DNA from: Stenotrophomonas nematodicola
Lineage (GTDB): Bacteria; Pseudomonadota; Gammaproteobacteria; Xanthomonadales; Xanthomonadaceae
NCBI RefSeq assembly: GCF_009467805.1
Contig: NZ_WIAY01000005.1
Coordinates: 124,001-188,000, forward strand
DNA length: 64,000 nt
Direction: 5' to 3'
Shown piece by piece: positions 20,022 through 27,766 of the stretch. Position numbers and translations under genes: made by a program. The notes under the pieces are model-generated. The model saw only the letters and a program-made list of their open reading frames with translations, made no database searches and was not told the origin of the DNA. Positions within the stretch are counted from its first letter, which is position 1. Every line of letters starts with the position of its first letter.

Positions 20022-21385
20022 AGCACCTTGATGTCGAGCCGCGTCTTGGCCGCGTCTTCGTCGATCAGCGCATCGCCGTACAGGTCGTGCTCGTCGCTTT
20101 CGGTGATTTCCACGTCCACGAACTGGCCCACGCGCAGACGCGCCTCGTCGGCATTCTGGATGTGCACCAGACCATCGATTTCCGGTGCATCGGCCTTCGA
20201 GCGCGCCACGGCGATGCCGTCCTCGATCACATCCACCAGGCACTGCTGCACAGTGCCGATCCTGGCCTCCAGGCGCGCCGCGGAAATCTCGGCCTGGCGG
20301 GCCATGAAGCGGGCCAGGCGCTCCTGCTTCACTTCCTCGGGCACCGGGTCGGGCAGAGTGTTGGCGGTGGCACCCGTAACCGGCGAGTACGCGAAGGCGC
20401 CCACGCGATCCAGCTGCGCTTCGTCAAGGAACGACAACAGGTCCTCGAACTCGGCCTCGGTCTCGCCGGGGAAGCCGACGATGAAGGTCGAGCGCACGGT
20501 GATGTCCGGGCACAGCTGGCGCCAGCGCTGCACGCGCTCGAGGGTCTTGTCGACCGCGCCGGGGCGCTTCATCAGCTTGAGGATGCGCGGGCTGGCATGC
20601 TGGAACGGGATGTCCAGGTACGGCAGGATCCGGTTCTCGGCCATCAACGGCACGATCTCGTCCACGTGCGGGTACGGGTACACGTAGTGCATGCGGGTCC
20701 AGGCGTCCAGTTCGGACAGGCCTTCGCACAGGGCTTTCAGACGGGTCTGGTAAGCCTTGTCGCGCCACATGCGCTCGGCGTACTTCACGTCCACGCCGTA
20801 GGCCGAGGTGTCCTGGGACACCACCAGCAGTTCCTTGACGCCGCCGCGCACCAGCCGCTCGGCTTCGCGCAGCACCTCGTCGACCGGGCGCGAGACCAGC
20901 TTGCCGCGCATCGAGGGAATGATGCAGAAGCTGCACGTGTGGTTGCAGCCCTCGGAAATCTTCAGGTACGCGTAGTGGCGCGGGGTCAGCTTGATGCCGT
21001 AGTCGGGCACCAGGTCCACGAACGGGTCGTGCCTGGGCGGCAGCGCGGCGTGCACCGCCTCCATCACGCTCGTGTAGTCCTGCGGGCCGGACACCGCCAG
21101 CACGTTCGGGTAGGCCTCCCGGATCTGCTCGGGGCGCTTGCCCAGGCAGCCGGTGACGATCACCTTGCCGTTGGCGTTCATCGCCTCGCCGATCGCATCC
21201 AGCGATTCGGTCACCGCCGAATCAATGAAGCCGCAGGTGTTGACCACCACCACATCGGCCGAGTCGTAGGACGGCACAATGTCGTAGCCCTCGGACCGCA
21301 GCTGGGTGAGGATGCGCTCGGAATCGACCAGGGCCTTCGGGCAGCCAAGGCTGACGAAGCCGACTTTGGGGTTCAGCTGGGACAT
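20018..21385 (-). CDS. rimO: ribosomal protein S12 methylthiotransferase
   Basis: RimO is a radical-SAM iron-sulfur enzyme that adds a methylthio group to Asp88 of ribosomal protein S12. The 455-residue product has the N-terminal UPF0004 domain with its own three cysteines ([24 protein letters not shown]). The radical-SAM CxxxCxxC is in [12 protein letters not shown], and a C-terminal TRAM domain is present. The [12 protein letters not shown] motif separates it from MiaB. The start is 21385. Confidence 0.97.
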   Translation of the reverse strand: MSQLNPKVGFVSLGCPKALVDSERILTQLRSEGYDIVPSYDSADVVVVNTCGFIDSAVTESLDAIGEAMNANGKVIVTGCLGKRPEQIREAYPNVLAVSGPQDYTSVMEAVHAALPPRHDPFVDLVPDYGIKLTPRHYAYLKISEGCNHTCSFCIIPSMRGKLVSRPVDEVLREAERLVRGGVKELLVVSQDTSAYGVDVKYAERMWRDKAYQTRLKALCEGLSELDAWTRMHYVYPYPHVDEIVPLMAENRILPYLDIPFQHASPRILKLMKRPGAVDKTLERVQRWRQLCPDITVRSTFIVGFPGETEAEFEDLLSFLDEAQLDRVGAFAYSPVTGATANTLPDPVPEEVKQERLARFMARQAEISAARLEARIGTVQQCLVDVIEDGIAVARSKADAPEIDGLVHIQNADEARLRVGQFVDVEITESDEHDLYGDALIDEDAAKTRLDIKVL

Positions 21386-21573
21386 GGATCAGGACTCTGG
21401 GGGCCTGGGTCGGAATGACCTGGGGCCGGAAACGGCGGCAAGTATACCGGCGTTGCACGCCCAGCCCTGAACCGGATCGCGGGCGAAGCCGCCAGACCCG
21501 GCATGACCGGCGACACCGCGCTAACCGGTGCGGGGCCGATAATGACGCCCTTCAGCAACGGGAGTCTCGCATC

Positions 21574-22245
21574 ATGGGTGAGTGGGTCACGCTCGATACG
21601 CATCACGGCCCGGTCCGCGCCTGGCAGGCCGAACCGGACGGCAAGCCCCGTGGCGGGCTGGTGGTCATCCAGGAGATCTTCGGTGCCAACGCGCACATCC
21701 GCGAAGTGGCCGAAGGCTTCGCCGCCAAAGGCTATGCGGTGCTGGCACCGTCCTTCTTCGACCTGGTCGACGGCCCGGCCGCCGATCCCGACACCCTACC
21801 CTACGACCCGGATGGCGTGAAGCGGGGGCTGGAGCGGGTCACCGCCCTGGGGGTGGAGAAGGCCCTGGAAGTCGTCCGCGCCGCCGCCTCGCGGCTGGCC
21901 CCGGCCGGCAGGGTCGGTACCGTGGGTTACTGCTGGGGCGGCAGCATCGCGCTGCTGGCCGCGCTGCGCCTGGGCCTGCCGTCGGTCAGCTACTACGGCG
22001 CACGCAACGTGCAGTTCCTCGACGAAACGGCCAAGGCACCGGTGATGTTCCACTTCGGTGCCCAGGACAGGAGCATCCCGCCGGAGGCGATCAAGGCCCA
22101 CCGCGAGAAGCTGCCGCAGATGGCCACCTTCGTCTACCCGGCCGACCACGCCTTCAACCGCAATGTCGGACATGCGTATGATCCAGACAGCGCCGCCCTG
22201 GCGCTGGAACGCACCCTGGACTTCTTTGCGGAGCATCTTGGATGA
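21574..22245 (+). CDS. dienelactone hydrolase family protein
   Basis: The 223-residue alpha/beta hydrolase has the dienelactone-hydrolase catalytic triad: Cys in GTVGYCWGGSIA, Asp in HFGAQDRSIP and His in YPADHAFN. The N-terminal EIFGANAHIRE is also typical. True substrates of chromosomal homologues are mostly unknown, and no aromatic-degradation genes are nearby. The start at 21574 (MGEWVTLDT) fits the family. Its stop overlaps the next gene (ATGA). Confidence 0.9.
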   Translation: MGEWVTLDTHHGPVRAWQAEPDGKPRGGLVVIQEIFGANAHIREVAEGFAAKGYAVLAPSFFDLVDGPAADPDTLPYDPDGVKRGLERVTALGVEKALEVVRAAASRLAPAGRVGTVGYCWGGSIALLAALRLGLPSVSYYGARNVQFLDETAKAPVMFHFGAQDRSIPPEAIKAHREKLPQMATFVYPADHAFNRNVGHAYDPDSAALALERTLDFFAEHLG

Positions 22246-22664
22246 GCGAGTTCGAACTGGATTCACGCCTGGCCACCGATAGCGTACTGGTAGCAGAAGG
22301 GCCGTTGTCGCAAGTGCGGCTGATGAACGACGAGCGGTACCCGTGGTTGATCCTGGTGCCGCGCCTGGCCGGCATCACCGAATGGATCGAGCTGGACGGC
22401 GAGCAGCAGGACAAGCTGCGCACCGAGTTGAACCGGGCCTGCAAGGCCCTCAAAGGCACCGACGGCGTGGAGAAGATCAACATCGGCGCGCTGGGCAATA
22501 TCGTCCGCCAGCTGCATTTCCACGTCATCGGCCGCCACGTCGGCGATCCGGCGTGGCCCGGGCCCGTCTGGGGCCACGGCCAGGCCCACCGTCACGATCC
22601 GGACGTGCTTGCCGAGCGTGTCGCGTACTGGAAGGAACGGCTAGGATATCCGGCCCACTCCTGA
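22242..22664 (+). CDS. HIT domain protein
   Basis: The 140-residue protein belongs to the histidine triad superfamily of nucleotide hydrolases and transferases. The triad region is RQLHFHVIGRHVGDPAWPGP, with His at alternating positions, followed by a conserved tryptophan region. Substrate is not predictable. It overlaps the dienelactone hydrolase gene by four bases, so the two are co-translated. Confidence 0.88.
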   Translation: MSEFELDSRLATDSVLVAEGPLSQVRLMNDERYPWLILVPRLAGITEWIELDGEQQDKLRTELNRACKALKGTDGVEKINIGALGNIVRQLHFHVIGRHVGDPAWPGPVWGHGQAHRHDPDVLAERVAYWKERLGYPAHS

Positions 22665-22678
22665 CGGACCCTGCCCTG

Positions 22679-22846
22679 ATGCGTTCGAACCTGATTGCCG
22701 CCATCGTCCTGATCCTGGTGGGCCTGTTCCTGCTGGCCAGCAACCTGGGTTGGACCAACATGAACATGGGCCGCCTGATCCTCACCTGGTGGCCGGTGAT
22801 CCTGGTGGCGGTGGGCATCGGGCTGCTGTTCGGCCGCGGCAAGTAA
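22679..22846 (+). CDS. 55-residue membrane protein, LiaI/LiaF-like transmembrane region
   Basis: The protein is almost entirely two membrane segments: about 4-21 (NLIAAIVLILVGLFLLAS) and 34-50 (ILTWWPVILVAVGIGLL). A tight turn with LGWTN separates them. This layout, including WWPVILVAVG, is typical of the short DUF5668/LiaF N-terminal-like proteins. Function unknown. It lies 14 bp after the HIT gene and ends the operon before a strong terminator. Confidence 0.75.
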   Translation: MRSNLIAAIVLILVGLFLLASNLGWTNMNMGRLILTWWPVILVAVGIGLLFGRGK

Positions 22847-22864
22847 TGCGGCGGCGATGAACGG

Positions 22865-22895
22865 AAAAAGCGCGGATTGCTCCGCGCTTTTTTCG
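22865..22895. terminator. bidirectional rho-independent terminator
   Basis: A 12-bp stem, AAAAAGCGCGGA / TCCGCGCTTTTT, has a TTGC loop and a T run on both strands. It separates the small membrane-protein gene from the convergent dcd gene. Confidence 0.9.
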
Positions 22896-22926
22896 TTTAC
22901 GGGGGGGTAGAGAGCCGACCTGCCGC

Positions 22927-23499
22927 TCAGGTGCGCGGCAGGGTCACGCCGGTCTGGCCCTGGTACTTGCCGCCGCGATCCTTGTAGGAGGTCTCGCAGA
23001 TATCGTCCCTGTCGGCCTGGAAGAACAGCATCTGCGCCACGCCTTCGTTGGCATAGATGCGCGCCGGCAGCGGCGTGGTGTTGCTGAATTCAAGGGTGAC
23101 ATGGCCTTCCCACTCCGGCTCCAGCGGGGTCACATTGACGATGATCCCGCAGCGCGCGTAGGTGCTCTTGCCCAGGCACACCACCAGCGTGTCGCGCGGA
23201 ATGCGGAAGTACTCCACGGTGCGGGCCAGCGCGAAGCTGTTCGGCGGAATGATGCACTCGTCGCCGACGATGTCCACGAAGCTGCCCGGATCGAAATGCT
23301 TCGGGTCGACAATGGTGGAATTGATGTTGGTGAACACCTTGAACTCGCGCGAGCAGCGCACGTCGTAACCGTAGCTGGAGGTGCCGTAGCTGACGATGCG
23401 CTCGCCATTGGCCTGCTTGACCTGGCCGGATTCGAACGGCTCGATCATGCCGTGCTGTTCGGCCATCTGGCGGATCCAGCGGTCACTCTTGATGCTCAT
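22927..23499 (-). CDS. dcd: dCTP deaminase
   Basis: Dcd deaminates dCTP to dUTP, supplying dUMP for thymidylate synthesis. The 190-residue product begins [13 protein letters not shown] and contains SSYGYDVR, the deaminase motif [30 protein letters not shown] and the C-terminal [12 protein letters not shown]. Length matches the trimeric proteobacterial enzyme. It lies downstream of mrp. Confidence 0.97.
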   Translation of the reverse strand: MSIKSDRWIRQMAEQHGMIEPFESGQVKQANGERIVSYGTSSYGYDVRCSREFKVFTNINSTIVDPKHFDPGSFVDIVGDECIIPPNSFALARTVEYFRIPRDTLVVCLGKSTYARCGIIVNVTPLEPEWEGHVTLEFSNTTPLPARIYANEGVAQMLFFQADRDDICETSYKDRGGKYQGQTGVTLPRT

Positions 23500-23568
23500 G
23501 TAGGGGTCCTGAAGGGCAAGGGGCAGGTCGGGGCCGGGCACGATTCTAGCAGCCGGCCCCGGCGCCGG

Positions 23569-24435
23569 TCAGAGCAGCGAGGACAGGATCGGAATGCTGG
23601 CCCGCGGGCGCTTGCCCATCTCTTCCACCAGCCGTTCGGCCGCCCGCAGATAGGCCTGCGCGGCCGGCGAGTCCGGTGCGGCGGCGACGATCGGGGTGCC
23701 CGCGTCGCCCTGCTCCCGGATGCCGATGTCCAGCGGCAGCGAGCCGAGCAGCGGCACGCCGTACTGCGCAGCCATGCGCTCGCCACCGCCCTGGCCGAAC
23801 AGGTGCTCGACGTGGCCGCAGTTGCTGCAGGTGTGCACGGCCATGTTCTCGACCAGGCCCAGCACCGGCACCTCGACCTTCTCGAACATCTTCAGCGCCT
23901 TCTTCGCATCCAGCGTGGCGATATCCTGCGGCGTGGTGACGATCACCGCACCGGCCAGCGGAATCTTCTGGGTCAGCGTCAGCTGGATGTCGCCGGTGCC
24001 CGGCGGCAGGTCGATCAGCAGGTAGTCCAGGTCGTCCCACAGCGTGTCGTTGAAGAACTGCGTCATCGCCGACGTCGCCATCGGACCGCGCCAGATCATC
24101 GGCGTCTCGTCCTCGATCAGGTAGCCGATGGACATGGTCTCCACGCCGAACGCGCGCAGCGGTTCGATCGACTTGTTGTCCGGGCTCTCCGGGCGCCCGC
24201 TCAGGCCGAGCATCATCGGCACGCTGGGGCCGTAGATATCAGCGTCCAGAAGGCCGACGCGCGCGCCCAGACGGGCCAGTGCGACCGCCAGGTTGACGGC
24301 CGTGGTGGACTTGCCGACACCGCCCTTGCCCGAGCCAACGGCGATCACGTTGCGGATGCGCGGATGCGGCGTCAGCCCCTTCTGCACCTGGCTGGCATGG
24401 GGACGACGAGACTGGCTGGCACTCACTGCGGGCAC
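23569..24435 (-). CDS. apbC: Mrp/ApbC-family iron-sulfur cluster carrier ATPase
   Basis: The 288-residue protein has the deviant Walker A GSGKGGVGKSTTA (about 34-46), the switch DLPPGTGD and the cluster-binding CxxC in HTCSNCGHVEH. It ferries Fe-S clusters to apoproteins. It lacks the extra N-terminal MIP18-like domain of the longest Mrp proteins. The start is a GTG, at 24435 or 24426; no ATG is available. Confidence 0.92.
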   Translation of the reverse strand: MPAVSASQSRRPHASQVQKGLTPHPRIRNVIAVGSGKGGVGKSTTAVNLAVALARLGARVGLLDADIYGPSVPMMLGLSGRPESPDNKSIEPLRAFGVETMSIGYLIEDETPMIWRGPMATSAMTQFFNDTLWDDLDYLLIDLPPGTGDIQLTLTQKIPLAGAVIVTTPQDIATLDAKKALKMFEKVEVPVLGLVENMAVHTCSNCGHVEHLFGQGGGERMAAQYGVPLLGSLPLDIGIREQGDAGTPIVAAAPDSPAAQAYLRAAERLVEEMGKRPRASIPILSSLL

Positions 24436-24524
24436 TCCGGAAACGCTTCAGGGGAACCCAACACTATACAACCTTGACGGTGCCTGACTAAGAATCGCGA
24501 TTGCTACGAATCCATGCAATTTTC

Positions 24525-24539
24525 GTTAAGTTCATGTTA
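24525..24539 (+). promoter_or_regulatory. GTTAA-N4-ATGTTA box upstream of TBDR 1
   Basis: The sequence GTTAAGTTCATGTTA contains two GTTA units 11 bp apart, 91 nt before the start codon of the first TonB-dependent receptor. The same spacing recurs before the other two receptors (27669 and 30834). It may be an activator site or part of the promoter; the region between mrp and this gene is otherwise unremarkable. Confidence 0.5.
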
Positions 24540-24592
24540 CGGTCGATTGGCACCACGTTGAGCGTTTTCTGCGCGTTTTCGGGAGGGAATCA

Positions 24593-24634
24593 TTGACGTC
24601 GTGCATTCGTATCTGCTCTATGGACTATCAATGA
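24593..24634 (+). CDS. possible 13-residue leader peptide overlapping TBDR 1
   Basis: A TTG codon lies 6 nt after the strong ribosome-binding sequence GGGAGG (24581-24586). It opens a short frame, MTSCIRICSMDYQ, whose stop overlaps the receptor ATG (ATGA at 24631-24634). The receptor ATG itself has only a weak GGA six bases upstream. This could be a leader for coupled translation. Alternatively the GGGAGG serves a GTG at 24601, in frame with the receptor, at a long 14-nt spacing. Low certainty. Confidence 0.3.
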   Translation: MTSCIRICSMDYQ

Positions 24635-27435
24635 ATTACCCACGCAATACTGCTCGTCGCAACACCCTCGCTGCTGCACTGTTCTCTGCCCTGATCGCCA
24701 CCGCGGCCGCACCGGCCCTGGCACAGGACCAGGCCACGACGCTGGACAAAGTCACCGTCACCGGCTCGCTGATCCCGCAGACCGATATCGAAACCCAGAC
24801 CCCGGTGATGTCCATCACCGCGCAGGACATCCAGACCCGCGGCTTCACCAGCGTGGCCGAAGTGCTGCAGCAGTCCTCGCTGACCACCGGCGGCCTGCAG
24901 GGCGGCCAGACCTCCGCCTCGTTCACCCAGGGCGCCGAAGCGGCTGGCATGTTCGGCCTGAACCCGGGTTACACCAAGTACCTGATCAACGGTCGTCCGA
25001 TGATGTCGTACCCGGCGCTGTACAACGGCGGCGATACGTTCAACAACATCAGCGGCATTCCGATCGACATCGTCGAGCGCATCGAAATCCTGCCGGGCGG
25101 CCAGTCCTCCCTGTACGGCTCGGACGCAATCGCCGGCGTGGTCAACATCATCCTCAAGGAACGCATGGAAGGTGGGACGCTCACCGTCCGTGGCGGCACC
25201 TACAGCGAAGGCGGCGGCAACAACCTGCGCGTCAGCGCGGCCCACGGCTTCAGCGCCTTCGATGACCGCTTCAACGCACTGGTCAACGTGCAGATCGAGT
25301 CGAGCAACCCGATCTGGGGCTACCAGCGCGACCTGACCAGGACCACCAATGCCAACGGCTACACCGCACAGGTGCCGGGCAACGACTTCGCGGTCATCGA
25401 CGCCGACACCAACCGCCTGTACATGATGGATCCGACCAACTGCGCCAGCGTCGCCGGCCAGTTCGGTGGCACCACCGTGATGGGTTCGCGCGCCTCGGGC
25501 CTGTCCTGCGGCTCGGTGTACGGCGCCGGCTACAAGACCGTGAAGAACGGCAAGGACAGCGGCCAGTTCTATTCGGCAATGACCTTCGACGTCAACGACG
25601 ACCTGCAGTTGTTCGCCGACGTGCTGTACAGCAAGGAAAAGACCGAATACACCTCCGGCTCGAACTACCTGTGGTGGGGCACCAAGAGCACGATGGGCGG
25701 TTTCTACGACCAGTCCTCGGGCAAGGTGGTCAACCTGCAGCGCGCCTTCGCGCCGGAAGACATCGGCGGCCAGGGCTACAAGGACGTGCTCAACAGCGAT
25801 GAGAGCCGCTCCTACCAGGTGACTCTGGGTGCCAAGGGTGTCTTCGGCGACTGGGACTACAGCGCCAGCTTCACCCGCGGTGAGTACAAGCTCACCGAGA
25901 ACAAGTTCATGCGCTGGAAGGACCCGATCAACAACTACTTCGCCGAGCACGTGCTGGGTCCGGTACTGGGCACCACCGCCGACGGCTGGGACATCTACAA
26001 CCCGAACTGGGGCGCGTTCTACTCGGCGATCTCGCCGGAAGATTTCGCCAGCTTCACCGGCTACGCGCACAACCGCAGCCGCACCTGGCAGAACCTGGCC
26101 CGCGCGCAGGTCACCAACGGTTCGCTGTTCTCGCTGCCGGGCGGTGACGCCGGCTTCGCGGTCGTCGTCGAAGGCGGCAGCGAAGGCTGGGACTACTCCC
26201 CGGACCAGCGCCTGCTGGACGGCCAGGCATGGGGCTCGTCGGCAGTGGCCGGCAACGGCCACCGCAGCAACTACGCGGTGACCTCCGAGCTGCGCATGCC
26301 GCTGCTGGAATCGCTGACCGTGACCGCCTCGGGTCGCTATGACGCGTTCAAGATCGCCGACAACACCGTCGACAAGGCCACCTACAGCCTGGGTCTGGAA
26401 TACCGTCCGCTTGAAAGCCTGCTGTTCCGCGGCAAGTACGGCACCGCCTTCCGCGCGCCGACCCTGTCCGATGCCTTCCAGGGCACCAGCGGCTACTACG
26501 CCAACAACTCGACCGACTACTACCGTTGCGGCCAGCTGGGCTACACCCCGGGCAACACCGCCGACTGCCGTTACGACAACAGCGTCTCGGTGTACTCTGA
26601 GCGCGCCGGCAACCCGGACCTGGAGCCGATCACCGCCGACGTGTGGAACGCCGGCCTGGTGTGGGCGCCGATGCCGACCCTGTCGATCTCCGCCGACTAC
26701 TACAACTGGAAGATCGAGAACGAAGTCGACACGGCCAGCACCGACCAGCTGCTGCTGGCCGAGTACTACTGCCGCAACAGCCTGCCCAACGCCGCCTCGG
26801 CCAGCTGCCAGAACGTGGCCGACTGGGTCGTGCGCGACGCCGCCGGCAACCTGAGCAGCCTGTACACGCCGAAGATGAACGTCGCGCGCCAGAACCTGCA
26901 GGCCGTGACCGTTGGCTTCAAGTACCTGCAGGACATCGGCCGCTTCGGCGCGCTGCAGTTCTCGGGCAACTACACCAACATGCTCAAGCGTGAAGTGCAG
27001 TCCGAGCCGGGTGAAGATTTCCAGGATCTGCTGGGCAATCCGATCGCGATGTGGAACTACGACAACTACGCCAAGGTGCGCAGCGATGCCGCCGTGGCCT
27101 GGTCGATCGGCAAGTTCACCACCACCGCCTACGCCAACTATGTCGGCAAGACGCCGAACTACCTGGCCGGTCTGAACGGTTACGACTACACCCACCCCGC
27201 GTCGGGCAAGTCGGCAGGCAAGTGGGGCTCGTACACCACCTACAACCTGAGCGTGAACTACCGTGCACAGGACGATCTGACCCTGTCGGTGATGGTCAAC
27301 AACGTGTTCAACAAGATGCCGGAAGGCCAGGTGTACAGCTACCCGGGTACCTCCGGCACGCCGTACAACAACGCCTTCTACAGCATCTACGGCCGCGCCG
27401 TGTACGCGCAGATGAAGTACGACTTCGGCAAGTAA
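24631..27435 (+). CDS. TonB-dependent outer membrane receptor 1
   Basis: The 934-residue receptor starts MNYPRNTARRN and has a signal peptide ending APALAQ (about 32). A plug domain follows (about 40-170: TLDKVTVTGS, LINGRPMM, IVERIEILPGGQSSLYGSDAIAGVVNI-type motif), then a 22-strand barrel ending YAQMKYDFGK. Three cysteine pairs in predicted loops (for example YRCGQLGYTPGNTADC) are conserved in receptor 2. The substrate is unknown; such receptors in Xanthomonadaceae take up siderophores, carbohydrates or peptides using TonB energy. No long N-terminal signalling domain is present. It is followed by its own terminator. Confidence 0.93.
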   Translation: MNYPRNTARRNTLAAALFSALIATAAAPALAQDQATTLDKVTVTGSLIPQTDIETQTPVMSITAQDIQTRGFTSVAEVLQQSSLTTGGLQGGQTSASFTQGAEAAGMFGLNPGYTKYLINGRPMMSYPALYNGGDTFNNISGIPIDIVERIEILPGGQSSLYGSDAIAGVVNIILKERMEGGTLTVRGGTYSEGGGNNLRVSAAHGFSAFDDRFNALVNVQIESSNPIWGYQRDLTRTTNANGYTAQVPGNDFAVIDADTNRLYMMDPTNCASVAGQFGGTTVMGSRASGLSCGSVYGAGYKTVKNGKDSGQFYSAMTFDVNDDLQLFADVLYSKEKTEYTSGSNYLWWGTKSTMGGFYDQSSGKVVNLQRAFAPEDIGGQGYKDVLNSDESRSYQVTLGAKGVFGDWDYSASFTRGEYKLTENKFMRWKDPINNYFAEHVLGPVLGTTADGWDIYNPNWGAFYSAISPEDFASFTGYAHNRSRTWQNLARAQVTNGSLFSLPGGDAGFAVVVEGGSEGWDYSPDQRLLDGQAWGSSAVAGNGHRSNYAVTSELRMPLLESLTVTASGRYDAFKIADNTVDKATYSLGLEYRPLESLLFRGKYGTAFRAPTLSDAFQGTSGYYANNSTDYYRCGQLGYTPGNTADCRYDNSVSVYSERAGNPDLEPITADVWNAGLVWAPMPTLSISADYYNWKIENEVDTASTDQLLLAEYYCRNSLPNAASASCQNVADWVVRDAAGNLSSLYTPKMNVARQNLQAVTVGFKYLQDIGRFGALQFSGNYTNMLKREVQSEPGEDFQDLLGNPIAMWNYDNYAKVRSDAAVAWSIGKFTTTAYANYVGKTPNYLAGLNGYDYTHPASGKSAGKWGSYTTYNLSVNYRAQDDLTLSVMVNNVFNKMPEGQVYSYPGTSGTPYNNAFYSIYGRAVYAQMKYDFGK

Positions 27436-27766
27436 TCGCCGCGTCAACCCCGCTTCAGGGCCCCGCTTCGGCGGGGCTTTTTTTTGCGGTGTGAAACTCG
27501 ATCTGACGATCAATCTCAATTGTTAATACTGCGTGTAAATTCACTTGCCACTCATGATGGTGCAGATCGCATTTTTTATGGAATTCGCAACCACTTGTTT
27601 TTACCCGCTTTTTTACCTGCCTCGCACATTCACGCGCGCCGATTAATTGACAACCCTGCGGCATCCACGTTAAGCCTGCGTTACTTTCCCTGACAGCCGT
27701 CCGTACAACCGAGTGTCATCCCCACGGAAGGGAAAGCTTCGACTTCACCACAACACGGGTATCCAC
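27436..27766 (+). promoter_or_regulatory. intergenic region between TBDR 1 and TBDR 2
   Basis: This 331-bp gap holds no gene. It has the terminator of receptor 1 at 27460, then an AT-rich stretch. A TTGACA at 27647-27652 lies 17 bp before TTAAGC. That hexamer overlaps the GTTAA-N4-GCGTTA box (27669-27683), which ends 83 nt before the receptor 2 ATG. This is the best candidate promoter of receptor 2. Confidence 0.5.
27460..27485 (+). terminator. rho-independent terminator of TBDR 1
   Basis: Stem GCCCCGC / GCGGGGC, TTCG tetraloop, then eight T residues. It starts 24 nt after the receptor stop codon. Confidence 0.95.

Noticed and set aside
24628-27519. Very long open frames on the minus strand opposite the TonB-dependent receptors and opposite the M13 genes (also 27716-30703, 30931-33837, 37808-40231)
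   Set aside because: They are mirror frames produced by high GC at third codon positions of the true genes: their composition is Val/Gly/His/Gln-rich without domains, and the plus-strand proteins are clearly real.
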